Assembly: GCA_031296405.1 (NCBI GenBank)
Contig: JAVKKH010000005.1
Location: forward strand, 1-64,000
DNA length: 64,000 nucleotides
Direction: 5' to 3'
DNA from: Candidatus Tepidifontimicrobium thermophilum
GTDB taxonomy: Bacteria > Sysuimicrobiota > Sysuimicrobiia > Sysuimicrobiales > Sysuimicrobiaceae
Shown here: positions 42,895 through 51,949 of the stretch, piece by piece
How the letters are laid out: every line of letters starts with the position of its first letter
How positions within the stretch are numbered: position 1 is the stretch's first letter
The notes under the pieces: generated by a model
Database searches by the model: none
Told to the model about the DNA's origin: nothing
What the model saw: only the letters and a program-made list of their open reading frames with translations
Position numbers and translations under genes: made by a program

Positions 42895-42922
42895 GCCCTC
42901 CTCCAGGCTGCAGCTCGCGTCC

Positions 42923-42952
42923 ACCATAGCAGGAACCGGACAGGCCGTCCAA
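42923..42952 (-). promoter_or_regulatory. Promoter of transketolase
   Basis: On the minus strand TTGGAC (42947-42952) is followed after 18 bp by TATGGT (42923-42928), with a TGC directly before it (extended -10). The same TTGGAC box and spacing occur in the btuB promoter. Confidence 0.6.
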
Positions 42953-42965
42953 GAACACCGCCGCC

Positions 42966-45818
42966 GTGACCCCCGAAGGCGACAGCCTGCTGGCCGCGTG
43001 GGCCGAAGCCGCTTCCCGTGGAGGTCCCGTGCGCTTCCTACGGGAGCGCTTCGGAGACCCCTGCCTGGAGGTGGCCGAACACCTCAAGGACCTGGTGGAC
43101 CGCTTGGCCCACCACCGACCGCAGCAGGCCTTACAGCGGGCCCGGGAACTGGCGGACTACGCGGAAGCCGGAGCGGACCCAACCGTCCGGGTGGTGGCGC
43201 GCCTGGCGGTGGCCAACGCGCTTCTCTGGTGCGAGCGGCTGGAGGAAGCCCACGAAGCCTACGAGGCCGCTCGGCGGCTGGCCGACGCACACGGCCAGCC
43301 CCACCTGGCCGCTCGGTGCGGGGTCGGCCGCATGGGGGTGCTGTTCCGGCAGGGCCGCTACCGTGAGGCGCTGGAGCTGGCAGACCTCATCGAGCCGGTG
43401 CTCGCCGCTCACCCAAAAACCTGCCTGTTCGCGGCCCGCGTGCGGGCACAGCGCGCCACCCTCCTCCAGTACCTGGGAGACACCGAGGCAGCCCTTTTGG
43501 CGTACGCCCAAGCGGCTGACCAGTTCCGGACTCTGGGGGAGTCCGCCAACCTGGATCTGGCCGTGGTCCAGCACAACGCGGGGCTGCTGCTGGCGCAGCT
43601 CGGCCGCCACGCGGAAGCGGCTCAAGCCCTCCAGGAGGCCACCAGGCGCGCGGAAGCTGCCGGCAGCTCCCTCCTGGCCCTGCGGTCGGCTGCGGCCACC
43701 GCCTGGTCGCACGTGGCTCAGGGCCGGTACGCGCACGCCCTTCAGGCTCTGGAGGAGGTGGCGGACCGCTACCGGGAGGCTGGCGTCCCTGCCGCGGCAG
43801 CCGCCTACCGGCTCTTCGCTCTGGAGTGTCGCCTGTACCTGGGACAGGCGGACCGCGTGACCCGCGAAGGGCGCCACTTGGCGCACGAGCTGGACGCGGC
43901 GGGGTTCATAGCCGAAGCGGCCCGCGCCCGCTACCTGGCTGCTGTGGCGTGCCGGCAGCGAGGAGACCTCCACGCCGCGGGGACGCTCCTCCAGCAAGCC
44001 CTAGCGGCCCTCGACAGGATCGGGCGGCAGCCGTGGAGGGCCGCCGCCGCCTGCGAGCTGGCCGCCGTGCGGTCGCGCGAAGGGAACACGTCTGAGGCTG
44101 TGGCACTCGCGGACCAGGCCTACCGGAGCTGGGTCGAGGTCGGCAGCCCCGCGGGCACGGGGCGGGCCCTGCTGGTGCGCTCCGACGCTTACCTCCTGCT
44201 GCAGGACACCGCCACTGCCCTCCAGTCCGCGCGAGAGGCTCTCCGTCTGGGGCAGCAGCACCGTATGGCCTGGCTTTGCGCTGCGGCCCACCGCCGGCTC
44301 AGCGTCCTGTGGCCACCAAGGCGCAGCGGGCACTTGCTCAGTGGTGTGCGGTGGGCCGACCGCATGCTGGCATGGCTCCCTGCGGACTTGCGCTCGGGGG
44401 TGTTCGCGGAGCTCGGCGAGCTGTACGCAGCCTCGGTGCTGGAGCTCTGGGGACGGGGGCGGTGGGTGCGGGCGTGGGAGGTGGTCCAGTCTGCCAAGTC
44501 GAGGGGTATGGCCTGGCTTCTGGCCTCCCACGGGCTCCGGGTGCGCCCGCGGGATCCCGCCAGCGCCCACCTAGTACAGGAGCTGAACCGCCTTCTGGAG
44601 GCCCACCGCCGCGGGGTTTTCGCAGAGCTGGACCCTGGCGAGCCACACTTCCCCGGACAACCGGCCGAAGCGGACCTGGAATCCCGGGTGCGGGACCTGC
44701 TGTGGCGGCTCCAGTTGCAGGACCCCGCATACGCTTCCGAGGCCCCCTTCCTGATGCGCACCCTCAGGCCAGCTCTCCCGGATCTGGACAGCGACACGGC
44801 CCTGGTGGAGTACTTCGTGGCCGGCGACCACGTGCTGGTCTTCGTGCTGGAGCCTGATGGACACGTGCTTTGCCACCGGGCCTGCGGAACGCGGGAAGTG
44901 GCGCGGGTGGCCGCCCTGTGGGCGAACGGCCTCCGCGCGCACGCCACCGGACAGCTCTCCACCCGGCAGGCGGTACGTCAGGCCCGTCGGGTCCTCCAGG
45001 ACCTGCACTCACTCCTGGTGGCCCCGGTGGAGCCACGGCTCCGCCCCTACCGCCGCCTCGTGGTGGCGCCCTTCGGGCTGCTGCACGGCCTGCCCTTCCA
45101 CGCTTGCCATGACGGGCACGCGCACGTGTGGGACCGGTGGGAAGTGGGGTATGTGCCCGCAGGGTCACTGCTTCCCCTACTTCAGAAGCGGCCGATGGCC
45201 CGCGGACCCGCAGTGTGCGTGGCCGACGGCCTGCGGGGCCAGCTGCCCGGGGCCGTGGCAGAGGCCCGCTGGGTGGCCCGGCGACTTGGCGGCCGCCTGT
45301 ACGAGAGCCCGAGTCCGGACCAGCTCCTGGCCGCCGTGCGGGACGCAAAGCTGGTGCACGTGGCTGCCCACTGCCGTTTCCGGCCCGAGGCGCCGCTACT
45401 GTCCGCCATCCACCTCGCCGCGGGCCCGGTCACCGCGGCGGACGTCCTGGCAGCCGAGGCTGGCTGTGGGATCGTGGTCCTGAGCGGCTGCGAGACCGCG
45501 TCCTCCAGGGTATTGCCCGGGGACGAGCTGGTGGGCTTCACACGCGCGTGGCTCCACGCCGGTGCCCGGGCGGTGGTGGTGTCCTTGTGGCCGGTGCACG
45601 ATGGGTCCACCGCCCAGTTCATGCAGCAGCTGTACGACCATCTAGCTCGTGGCGCGCGGATCCCGGATGCACTGCGAAGCGCCGGCCTCCAGCTGCGCGC
45701 CCGGTGGGAGCACCCCTGGTACTGGGCCGGGTTCGTCGTGGTTGGGGATCCCCAGGCCCGACTGGTCGAAAACACGGGCTGCGGGCGTTCACCGGACGGA
45801 AGCCTTCAAGGAGGGTGA
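42966..45818 (+). CDS. TPR-CHAT caspase-like protease
   Basis: 950 residues from GTG without an obvious ribosome-binding site; a second in-frame GTG at 43029 follows GGAGGT. Residues about 30-480 are helix-turn-helix TPR-type repeats (for example '[20 protein letters not shown]', '[20 protein letters not shown]', '[20 protein letters not shown]'). A linker (about 480-600) precedes a CHAT domain (about 600-930). The CHAT domain has the opening strand '[17 protein letters not shown]', catalytic His802 in '[10 protein letters not shown]' and catalytic Cys842 in '[12 protein letters not shown]', and the closing '[18 protein letters not shown]' and '[11 protein letters not shown]'. CHAT proteases are caspase relatives that cut partner proteins when their sensor part is triggered, as in TPR-CHAT of type III-E CRISPR and in bacterial gasdermin loci. 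No signal peptide, so it is cytosolic. It forms an operon with the subtilase that follows. Confidence 0.88.
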   Translation: MTPEGDSLLAAWAEAASRGGPVRFLRERFGDPCLEVAEHLKDLVDRLAHHRPQQALQRARELADYAEAGADPTVRVVARLAVANALLWCERLEEAHEAYEAARRLADAHGQPHLAARCGVGRMGVLFRQGRYREALELADLIEPVLAAHPKTCLFAARVRAQRATLLQYLGDTEAALLAYAQAADQFRTLGESANLDLAVVQHNAGLLLAQLGRHAEAAQALQEATRRAEAAGSSLLALRSAAATAWSHVAQGRYAHALQALEEVADRYREAGVPAAAAAYRLFALECRLYLGQADRVTREGRHLAHELDAAGFIAEAARARYLAAVACRQRGDLHAAGTLLQQALAALDRIGRQPWRAAAACELAAVRSREGNTSEAVALADQAYRSWVEVGSPAGTGRALLVRSDAYLLLQDTATALQSAREALRLGQQHRMAWLCAAAHRRLSVLWPPRRSGHLLSGVRWADRMLAWLPADLRSGVFAELGELYAASVLELWGRGRWVRAWEVVQSAKSRGMAWLLASHGLRVRPRDPASAHLVQELNRLLEAHRRGVFAELDPGEPHFPGQPAEADLESRVRDLLWRLQLQDPAYASEAPFLMRTLRPALPDLDSDTALVEYFVAGDHVLVFVLEPDGHVLCHRACGTREVARVAALWANGLRAHATGQLSTRQAVRQARRVLQDLHSLLVAPVEPRLRPYRRLVVAPFGLLHGLPFHACHDGHAHVWDRWEVGYVPAGSLLPLLQKRPMARGPAVCVADGLRGQLPGAVAEARWVARRLGGRLYESPSPDQLLAAVRDAKLVHVAAHCRFRPEAPLLSAIHLAAGPVTAADVLAAEAGCGIVVLSGCETASSRVLPGDELVGFTRAWLHAGARAVVVSLWPVHDGSTAQFMQQLYDHLARGARIPDALRSAGLQLRARWEHPWYWAGFVVVGDPQARLVENTGCGRSPDGSLQGG

Positions 45819-45821
45819 AAC

Positions 45822-47219
45822 ATGCACGGAGGGTGGAACCGTCTGCGCGGCCACCTGGTGGTGGCCTGCCCGGAAGCCCTTTTGGACTCCCTGGAGCAGT
45901 TCCACTCCGTCCGGTGCCTCCTGCCTCCCCCGAGGCCGCAAACGGTGTTCGTCTCGCGGCGGCCTGGTGGGGCGTGGCGGTGGGAAGCGCTCCCTCTGCC
46001 GCCCGTCCGGAGGAGCCCTCCGTGGTTCCGGGCGGTGCGGCGGTTCGTCGTGGAAACCGACGAACCGGAACGAAACGTGGCCCGGCGCCTATCCGAGGCC
46101 GCGCCGTCCGCCCACGCGTCCTTGGACTTCCAAGTCCGCGGGCAGGCGGAGGTGGCCCACGGCAGCCCGACCCCGGAGTCCGCTATCTGCGTTCCCGACG
46201 CCGACGAAGTGGACTTCGCCAGCCAGCCGGCCTTCGAGCAGATCGGGCTTTTGCAGTACGAGCGGGTAAAGTTCCGGCCCCGAGGGGAGGGTGTGACCGT
46301 CGTCATCCTGGACAGCGGCCCCGGGCTCGGGCCCGACGGCCTGCCACGCCTGGACCCCGGCTGCGTGGATGTGTATGTGGACTGGCCGCAACGCGTGCCG
46401 GAGAACTTCCCGGTCTGGGTGCCCCTGACGGACGCGGAGGACCCTCCCTGCGGGCTGGCGGAGCGCTGGCGGGCCAGGGCCTGGTCGCCGCTACTGGCCA
46501 CCGACGCACAGATGCAAGACTACCGCGCCCACCACGGGGCCATGGTGGCGTCGCTGGTCCGCCGCGTGGCCCCTGGGGCCCGCGTGGTCCTGGTGGCGCT
46601 GCTGAACCGCGAGCTCGCGACCGCCACCTACGAGCTCGCGGAGGTCCTCCGGTGGGCTTACGAGCTCGCAAGCCTTCCCGTGCGGCACCCCGACACCCGG
46701 GCGCCCCTGGTGACCCTCCCCCTCGCGTACAACCTGAGCCTGGGGGTGGACCGGTCCCAGCCGGAGACGGTGCAGTCCTGCGCGCTCCTGGCGGTGGTGG
46801 ACGAGCTGGCGCGCCAGCGCGCGGTGCTGGTAGCGGCGAGCGGCAACCTGTCCCAGGGCCGGCCCGAAAACTGCCTGGAGCCTGCCGCCTACGGGCACTT
46901 CGGAGACACCCTGGCCACCCAGACACAGGTGATCCCGGTGGCGGCCACCAGTGCTGCGCAGCCAGACCGTTACGCGTGGTTCAGCAACGAAGCGCACTTC
47001 GCAGCCCCGGGGGAGGACCTCATCCTGGACTGCGGGGCGGTGCTGGCGGGGTCCCGCTACGTCCGCTGGTCGGGCACCTCCTTCGCGGCAGGCCTGGTCA
47101 CCGGCGTGGTGGCGGTGTTGCTGAGTACGGGGCTTTCGCCCGAGATGGTGAAGGCCAGGCTGTGGGAACGGGCCGCGCGGCCCTCACGGTGGGACGGGGT
47201 GCACGCGGTCCGCCTGTGA
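45822..47219 (+). CDS. Cytosolic subtilisin-like (S8) protease paired with CHAT
   Basis: 465 residues, ATG 3 bp after the CHAT stop, behind GGAGGG. The catalytic set is complete: Asp164 ('VTVVILDSGPG'), His238 ('RAHHGAMVASLV'), oxyanion Asn342 ('VLVAASGN') and Ser420 ('RWSGTSFAAGLVTG'). There is no signal peptide and no membrane helix, unlike most S8 enzymes. Residues 1 to about 150 match no family I know (HLVVACPEALLDSLEQFHSV, WFRAVRRFVVETDEPERNVA) and are the size of a propeptide or a substrate/partner-binding module. Tight coupling to CHAT suggests that the two act together, for instance CHAT releasing the S8 domain or both acting on one target. Confidence 0.88.
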   Translation: MHGGWNRLRGHLVVACPEALLDSLEQFHSVRCLLPPPRPQTVFVSRRPGGAWRWEALPLPPVRRSPPWFRAVRRFVVETDEPERNVARRLSEAAPSAHASLDFQVRGQAEVAHGSPTPESAICVPDADEVDFASQPAFEQIGLLQYERVKFRPRGEGVTVVILDSGPGLGPDGLPRLDPGCVDVYVDWPQRVPENFPVWVPLTDAEDPPCGLAERWRARAWSPLLATDAQMQDYRAHHGAMVASLVRRVAPGARVVLVALLNRELATATYELAEVLRWAYELASLPVRHPDTRAPLVTLPLAYNLSLGVDRSQPETVQSCALLAVVDELARQRAVLVAASGNLSQGRPENCLEPAAYGHFGDTLATQTQVIPVAATSAAQPDRYAWFSNEAHFAAPGEDLILDCGAVLAGSRYVRWSGTSFAAGLVTGVVAVLLSTGLSPEMVKARLWERAARPSRWDGVHAVRL

Positions 47220-47659
47220 GAGGCGAGCGGCGCGCCGAACACCGACCGTGCCCGGTTTGCGGCACGTACCCAGCGGCGCAGGGGTGGTCTCGTACCCGCG
47301 GGCGGGACGGCGGTCACGGGGGAGGTGACCCTCTCGGGAGGTGCAGCAGGGGCCTCCTGGCCACGCCCACGGCGGCCTGACCGCCGGGGTGCTCGACGAG
47401 GCCAAGGGCACCGCTGTGTGGCGCGCGGGCTACCTCACGGGTGTAGGTGGACGATCGCCCTCCCCCTGGACCGGGTGGTAAGCGTCGAAGCGCGGCTGGG
47501 CACGTCACCCGCAGCCTGCGGGGCTTCCTGGAAAGCCCCCGAACACCCCTAACCGCCCGCTGGAACACAGGCGAGTGGCGAGGAGCAACGACCGGCGCTC
47601 CCCGGCGCACCCACCGGCCGCCGTTCCTCGCTGAAGCCAAGGCCCGCCGCGTCGAGCAC
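47220..47659 (+). other. Gene-free stretch with decayed coding fragments
   Basis: No intact gene is visible on either strand. Short protein-like pieces occur in different frames of the plus strand, such as 'GGLTAGVLDEAKGTAVWRAG' near 47370-47430 and 'WTIALPLDRVVSVEARLG' near 47447-47500, with frame changes and stops between them. This looks like an old, disrupted gene rather than regulatory DNA. Confidence 0.4.
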
Positions 47660-47883
47660 TCAGGGCGACAGCGTGTACTCCACGAGCTCGTAATCCCCGC
47701 TGTCTGCCCCCTCCTTCCATCGCCCCATGACGTAAAACCGTACCTGCGCTGAGAGCCAGTCCTCCTGCTCCGAGTGGCCGAGATGAACACCTTGGTACGC
47801 CTCTTGGTCCACGTGCCCCGGTCTAGGAACTCGTACGTCCCTTCTGCCTCCCACGAGGCTCCCGCGGTCAGGGGCCCTCGCAC
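47660..47883 (-). pseudogene. Frameshifted remnant of a small protein
   Basis: Two halves in different minus-strand frames read naturally when joined. The first is 'SWEAEGTYEFLDRGTW' from a GTG at 47883. The second is 'QVRFYVMGRWKEG' running to 'DYELVEYTLSP' and a TGA at 47660. A change of frame near 47805-47810 would restore an about 75-residue protein. No family recognised. It could be a true pseudogene or a sequencing indel. Confidence 0.4.
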
Positions 47884-47930
47884 CGGGCCGGGCGGGCGGT
47901 TCGGAGGGGACGAACGTTTTCGTGGTGGCC

Positions 47931-49508
47931 CTACGTCGGTTCCGCCCTGGCGGCCGACCGTAACAGGAACTTCTGGATCTTCCCGGTTGCGGTCTTCGGG
48001 AGCTCCTGCAGGAACTCCACCGCCTTCGGGGCCTTGAAGTGCGCCAGCTGCTCGCGGCAGAAGGCGATGAGCTCCTCCGCGGTGGCCTGGGCACCGGGCC
48101 TCAGCACCACGTACGCCTTCGGCACCTCACCCCACTTGGGGTCCGGGGTGCCCACCACCGCGGCCTCCATGACCGCGGGATGGCGGTACAGCACCGCCTC
48201 CACCTCCACCGAGGAGATGTTCTCGCCGCCGCTGATGATGATGTCCTTCTTCCGATCGACGATCTGGAGGTAGCCGTCCGGGTGCACCACCGCCAGGTCC
48301 CCGGTGTGAAACCACCCGCCGGCGAACGCCTCCGCGGTGGCCTCCGGATCCCGGTAGTAGCCGTCCATGACGGTGGGTCCGCGCACCACGATCTCCCCCA
48401 CCTCCCGCCCGTCCCGTGCCACGGGGGACAGGTCCTCCCGGACCACCGCCACCTCTCCGCACAGGAGCTGCCCCACGCCCTGTCGGGCCTTGCGGGCTGC
48501 CCGCTCCTCTAGAGGGAGAGCGTCCCACTCGCGGCGCCACTCGCACACCGTCAGCCAGGGTCCCGTCTCGGTGAGGCCGTACACGTGCACCACTTCAATC
48601 CCCAGCTCGTCCTCCGCCCGGGCGATGAGGGCTGCCGGCGGCGGCGCCCCGCCCACGTACCAGCGCAGCTCCTGGCGCGGCCTCCAGCCCCGCGCCGCGG
48701 GGTCGTTCAGGAGCATCACCAGCACCGTGGGCGCGGAGAACGCCACGGTGACCCCCTCCTGGTCGATCAGGCGGAACACCTCCGGAGGATCCACCTTCGC
48801 CAGGCACACGTGCCGCGCGCCCGCAGCACTCACCGCCCACACCGCGCCCCAGCCGTTCACGTGGAACATAGGCAATACGTGCAGGTACACGTCGTCCAGC
48901 CGCAGCCGGCCGTGCACCACCAGGTTCAGCACGTTCAGGGCGGTGTTGCGGTGGGTGAGGATGACCCCCTTGGGGTTCGCGGTGGTCCCGCTGGTGTAGT
49001 TCAGGGTGATGGCCGACGCCTCGTCCAGATCGTCCACCTCGTGCCAGATCCGTGCCGCCGCGGCGGAGGGGACCTGGTCCAGCAAGGCCTCCGACCCCCC
49101 GTCCGTCAGCTCCACTACCTGCACCCCGTCTATCCGGTCGGCCAGGGCGTGGGCCACCTCCCCGAAGCCCGGGTCCACCAGGAGCAGGCGCGTCCCCGAG
49201 TGGCGCAGGATGTACTCGTAGTCTGCCTCCCGCAGCCGGGTGTTGAGGGGCACCAGGACACAGCCTGCGAGCGGGGCCGCGGTGTACACCTCCAGGGCCC
49301 GCCACGTGTTGGGCGAAAGGATCGCCACCCGGTCTCCACGCCCCAGCCCCAGCTCCCGAAGGGCCAGCGCCAGGCGCCCGCACCGGTCCTTGAACTCCGC
49401 GTAGGTGAACCGCCCCGGCCCGTCCACCACCGCCACGCGGTCCCCGTAGACGCCCACCGCCCGTCGTACGAACTGCAGCGGCGAAAGCGGTGCCCGCACG
49501 GGTCTCAC
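47931..49508 (-). CDS. AMP-forming acyl-CoA synthetase
   Basis: 525 residues, last gene of the liv operon, 4 bp after livF. The ANL-superfamily motifs are complete: 'ITLNYTSGTTANPKGVILTH' (P-loop), 'VYGLTETGPWLTVCEWRREW', 'GYYRDPEATAEAFAGGWFHT', 'GDLAVVHPDGYLQIVDRKKD' and the catalytic Lys in 'ELPKTATGKIQKFLLR'. The 'YGLTETGPW' form and length match medium/short-chain or fatty-acid-CoA ligases of the FadD3/AlkK type. Exact substrate cannot be read. Co-transcription with a complete branched-chain-type ABC importer suggests that it activates the imported compound. Confidence 0.85.
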   Translation of the reverse strand: MRPVRAPLSPLQFVRRAVGVYGDRVAVVDGPGRFTYAEFKDRCGRLALALRELGLGRGDRVAILSPNTWRALEVYTAAPLAGCVLVPLNTRLREADYEYILRHSGTRLLLVDPGFGEVAHALADRIDGVQVVELTDGGSEALLDQVPSAAAARIWHEVDDLDEASAITLNYTSGTTANPKGVILTHRNTALNVLNLVVHGRLRLDDVYLHVLPMFHVNGWGAVWAVSAAGARHVCLAKVDPPEVFRLIDQEGVTVAFSAPTVLVMLLNDPAARGWRPRQELRWYVGGAPPPAALIARAEDELGIEVVHVYGLTETGPWLTVCEWRREWDALPLEERAARKARQGVGQLLCGEVAVVREDLSPVARDGREVGEIVVRGPTVMDGYYRDPEATAEAFAGGWFHTGDLAVVHPDGYLQIVDRKKDIIISGGENISSVEVEAVLYRHPAVMEAAVVGTPDPKWGEVPKAYVVLRPGAQATAEELIAFCREQLAHFKAPKAVEFLQELPKTATGKIQKFLLRSAARAEPT

Positions 49509-49512
49509 CCCC

Positions 49513-50211
49513 TCACACGGCCAGGTACTGACGCACCGTCTGCTCGTCGGAGGTGATGGCCTGCAACGTCCCGCCCAAGCGCACCGTCCCCTTGTCCAAC
49601 ACGTAGCCGCGATCCGCGATCCGCCTGCAGAAGCGGAGGTTCTGGTCCGCCAGAAGGATGGTCACCCCGGCTTGCCGGATCTCGCGCAGGGTCTGCTCCA
49701 ACTGTCGCACCACCAGGGGCGCGAGCCCCTCCACCGGCTCGTCCAGCAGCAACAGTTCCGGGTTGCTCATCAGGGCACGGCCCAGCGCCAGCATCTTCTG
49801 CTGCCCGCCCGAAAGCTGCGTGCCGCGCAGGTGACGGAGCTCCCGCAGCGCGGGGAACAGGCCGTAGACGCGCTGCAGGTCCCACGGCCCCTCCCGGCCC
49901 GAAGCGTACCGCGCCAGCAGGAGGTTCTCCTCCACCGTGAGGTCGGGGAAGATCCGCCGGTCGTCGGGCACGTACGCGATTCCCAGCCGCGCGACCTCGA
50001 AGGGCGGCCGCCCGACCAGCTCCACGTCCCGGAACCGTACGCTCCCCCGGTGAACGTGGACCAGGCCCACCACCGCCCGCAGGGTCGTGGTCTTGCCCGC
50101 CCCGTTGCGGCCCAACAGCGCCACCACCTCGCCCCGCTGCACTGAAAAGCCGACGCCGTGGAGGACTACAGAGCCCCCGTAGCCGGCCACCAGCCCCTCC
50201 ACTGTCAGCAA
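49513..50211 (-). CDS. livF: Branched-chain-type ABC importer ATPase LivF
   Basis: 232 residues from TTG (a CTG follows) overlapping livG by 7 bp. Walker A 'VALLGRNGAGKTTTLRAVVG', 'GIAYVPDDRRIFPDLTVEEN', signature 'LSGGQQKMLALGRAL', Walker B 'LLLLDEPVEGLAPLVV'. The 'ERRRIFPDLTVEENL'-like motif and the 'P-x-EGLAP' after Walker B are characteristic of LivF. Confidence 0.92.
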   Translation of the reverse strand: MLTVEGLVAGYGGSVVLHGVGFSVQRGEVVALLGRNGAGKTTTLRAVVGLVHVHRGSVRFRDVELVGRPPFEVARLGIAYVPDDRRIFPDLTVEENLLLARYASGREGPWDLQRVYGLFPALRELRHLRGTQLSGGQQKMLALGRALMSNPELLLLDEPVEGLAPLVVRQLEQTLREIRQAGVTILLADQNLRFCRRIADRGYVLDKGTVRLGGTLQAITSDEQTVRQYLAV

Positions 50212-50966
50212 GAGACGTCCTCCTCCCCGAGGTAGGTCTCCCGCACCTCCCGGTTGTTCCGGATCTCCTCGGGAGGGCCTTCCGCCAGCACCCGCCCCCG
50301 GTTCATCACCACCACCCGGTCCGCCAGCCCGAACACCACGTCCATGTCGTGCTCCACCACCACGAACGTCACGCCCCTCTGGTCCGCCAGGCGCCGCACC
50401 AGCTGCATGAGCCCGGCCCGTTCCAAGGGGTTCAGGCCCGAGGACGGCTCGTCCAGCAAACACAGGCGAGGCCGGCTCGCCACCGCGATCCCTAGCTCGA
50501 GCCGCCGTTGGTCGCCGTGGGGCAGGGACCCCGCCGGCGCCTCCGCCCCCTCCCGAAGCCCCAGGTCCCCCAGCAGGGAGTCCGCTTCCTCCTCGGCTCC
50601 CCGGTAAGCACGCACCGGCCGCAGCGCATCGCGGGCCGCCCCCTGGCGCGCCAGGATGGAAACGAGGAGGTTCTCGCGGGCTGTGAGCTCCGGGAACACG
50701 GTCATGACCTGGAAGGACCGGGCCAGACCCCGATGGACCCGCGCGTGTGGCGGAAGTCGCGTGATGTCGTCGCCCCGGAAGGTAATGTGCCCCTCGTCCG
50801 GAAGCAGGTGCCCGCTGAGGAGGTTCAGGGCCGTGGTCTTGCCCGCGCCGTTGGGCCCGATGAGGGCCACGCACTCTCCCTCCTCCACCTGCAGGTCCAG
50901 CCCGTCCACTGCAGCAAGGTCCCCGAAGCGCTTTCGCAGCCCCCGCGCTACCAGAAGCACCGTCAC
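50205..50966 (-). CDS. livG: Branched-chain-type ABC importer ATPase LivG
   Basis: 253 residues from GTG overlapping the livM stop. Walker A 'VALIGPNGAGKTTALNLLSG', 'LARSFQVMTVFPELTARENL', the signature region 'AGSLPHGDQRRLELGIAVAS' where LPHG replaces the usual LSxG of the ABC signature, Walker B 'LCLLDEPSSGLNPLE' and 'TFVVVEHDMDVVFGLADRVV'. LPYG/LPHG-type signatures are normal for LivG. Confidence 0.92.
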   Translation of the reverse strand: MTVLLVARGLRKRFGDLAAVDGLDLQVEEGECVALIGPNGAGKTTALNLLSGHLLPDEGHITFRGDDITRLPPHARVHRGLARSFQVMTVFPELTARENLLVSILARQGAARDALRPVRAYRGAEEEADSLLGDLGLREGAEAPAGSLPHGDQRRLELGIAVASRPRLCLLDEPSSGLNPLERAGLMQLVRRLADQRGVTFVVVEHDMDVVFGLADRVVVMNRGRVLAEGPPEEIRNNREVRETYLGEEDVSC

Positions 50967-51949
50967 CGCCCCTCCTCCCCCGCGGCGGCGGAGACCGGAC
51001 GGACCCGCGCTCCGCGGACGGTCAGGGCCTCCAGCGCCCCCGCCAGCCCTCCCCGGAAGCCCAGCACCAGGGCCACCACCACCGCGCCCAGCACCAGGGA
51101 CCAGTGCACGGTGAACCGCACGATGACGTCCTTGGCCGCCACCAGGACGAAGGCACCCACCAGGGGCCCTGCGAAGTGCCGGATGCCGCCCAGCAGCGTG
51201 GCCAGCACGGGCTCCGCGGAGGCGGTCCAGTGGGCGATGGGCGGGGTGACGGTGTTCTCCAGAGGCGGCAGGAGGGACCCCGCCAGGCCCGCGTACGCGC
51301 CGGCTACCGTGAAGGCCACGAGGCGCAACCGGCGGACGTTGAGGCCCACGTGCTCGGCCCGTACCTCGCTGTCCCGCACCGCCCGCAGGGCCAGCCCCAG
51401 GGGGGAATGGACCACCCGGTGCATCAGCGCCACCGCCAGCACCGCGGCCACCAGGACGACGTAGTAGTAGCGTTCCACAGTGGGCAGGGCCACCACCAGC
51501 CCGAACAGCTCCAGGGGGGCCCGCGGGATGCCCACCAGGCCGTCGTCCCCACCCGTGACCGCCCGCCACTTCCACGCCAGCGAGAAGATCATCATCCCGA
51601 AGGCCAGGGTCAGCATGGCGAAGTAAATTCGGGTGTGGCGGACCGACAGGGACCCCAGGAGCAACGCCGCCAGTGCGGCGGCCGCGGTCCCGCCCAGGAC
51701 GCCGGGCAGTAGGGAGGGCCAGGCCAGGAGAATCCGGGCGCAGGTGTACGCGCCCACGGCGTAGAACCCCGCCTGCCCGAAGGAGAGGAGCCCCGTCTGC
51801 CCGAACAGCAGGTTGAACCCCACCGCGTTCAACGCCAGCAGCAGGATGTGGATGACCAGGTAGGTCACGTACCGGCTCGCCACCGCAGGGAGCAACACCA
51901 GTGCCAGCAGGAGGCCTGCGACGGCCCAGCGTCGGGCGAGGTCGTTCAT
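50963..51949 (-). CDS. livM: Branched-chain-type ABC importer permease LivM
   Basis: 328 residues from ATG overlapping the livH stop as ATGA. About nine membrane helices, with 'NLLFGQTGLLSFGQAGFYAV' near the N terminus, 'YFAMLTLAFGMMIFSLAWKW' and the coupling-helix region 'LALRAVRDSEVRAEHVGLNV', all typical of LivM. Confidence 0.92.
   Translation of the reverse strand: MNDLARRWAVAGLLLALVLLPAVASRYVTYLVIHILLLALNAVGFNLLFGQTGLLSFGQAGFYAVGAYTCARILLAWPSLLPGVLGGTAAAALAALLLGSLSVRHTRIYFAMLTLAFGMMIFSLAWKWRAVTGGDDGLVGIPRAPLELFGLVVALPTVERYYYVVLVAAVLAVALMHRVVHSPLGLALRAVRDSEVRAEHVGLNVRRLRLVAFTVAGAYAGLAGSLLPPLENTVTPPIAHWTASAEPVLATLLGGIRHFAGPLVGAFVLVAAKDVIVRFTVHWSLVLGAVVVALVLGFRGGLAGALEALTVRGARVRPVSAAAGEEGR

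Noticed and set aside
42966-45818. TPR-CHAT as the protease partner of a type III-E CRISPR effector
   Set aside because: No Cas7-11-like gene, no repeat-spacer array and no other cas gene is in the window.
47314-47883. A 189-residue minus-strand gene
   Set aside because: Only its first about 20-30 residues look natural; the rest is shadow-like, and the natural continuation is in another frame, so it is listed as a pseudogene.
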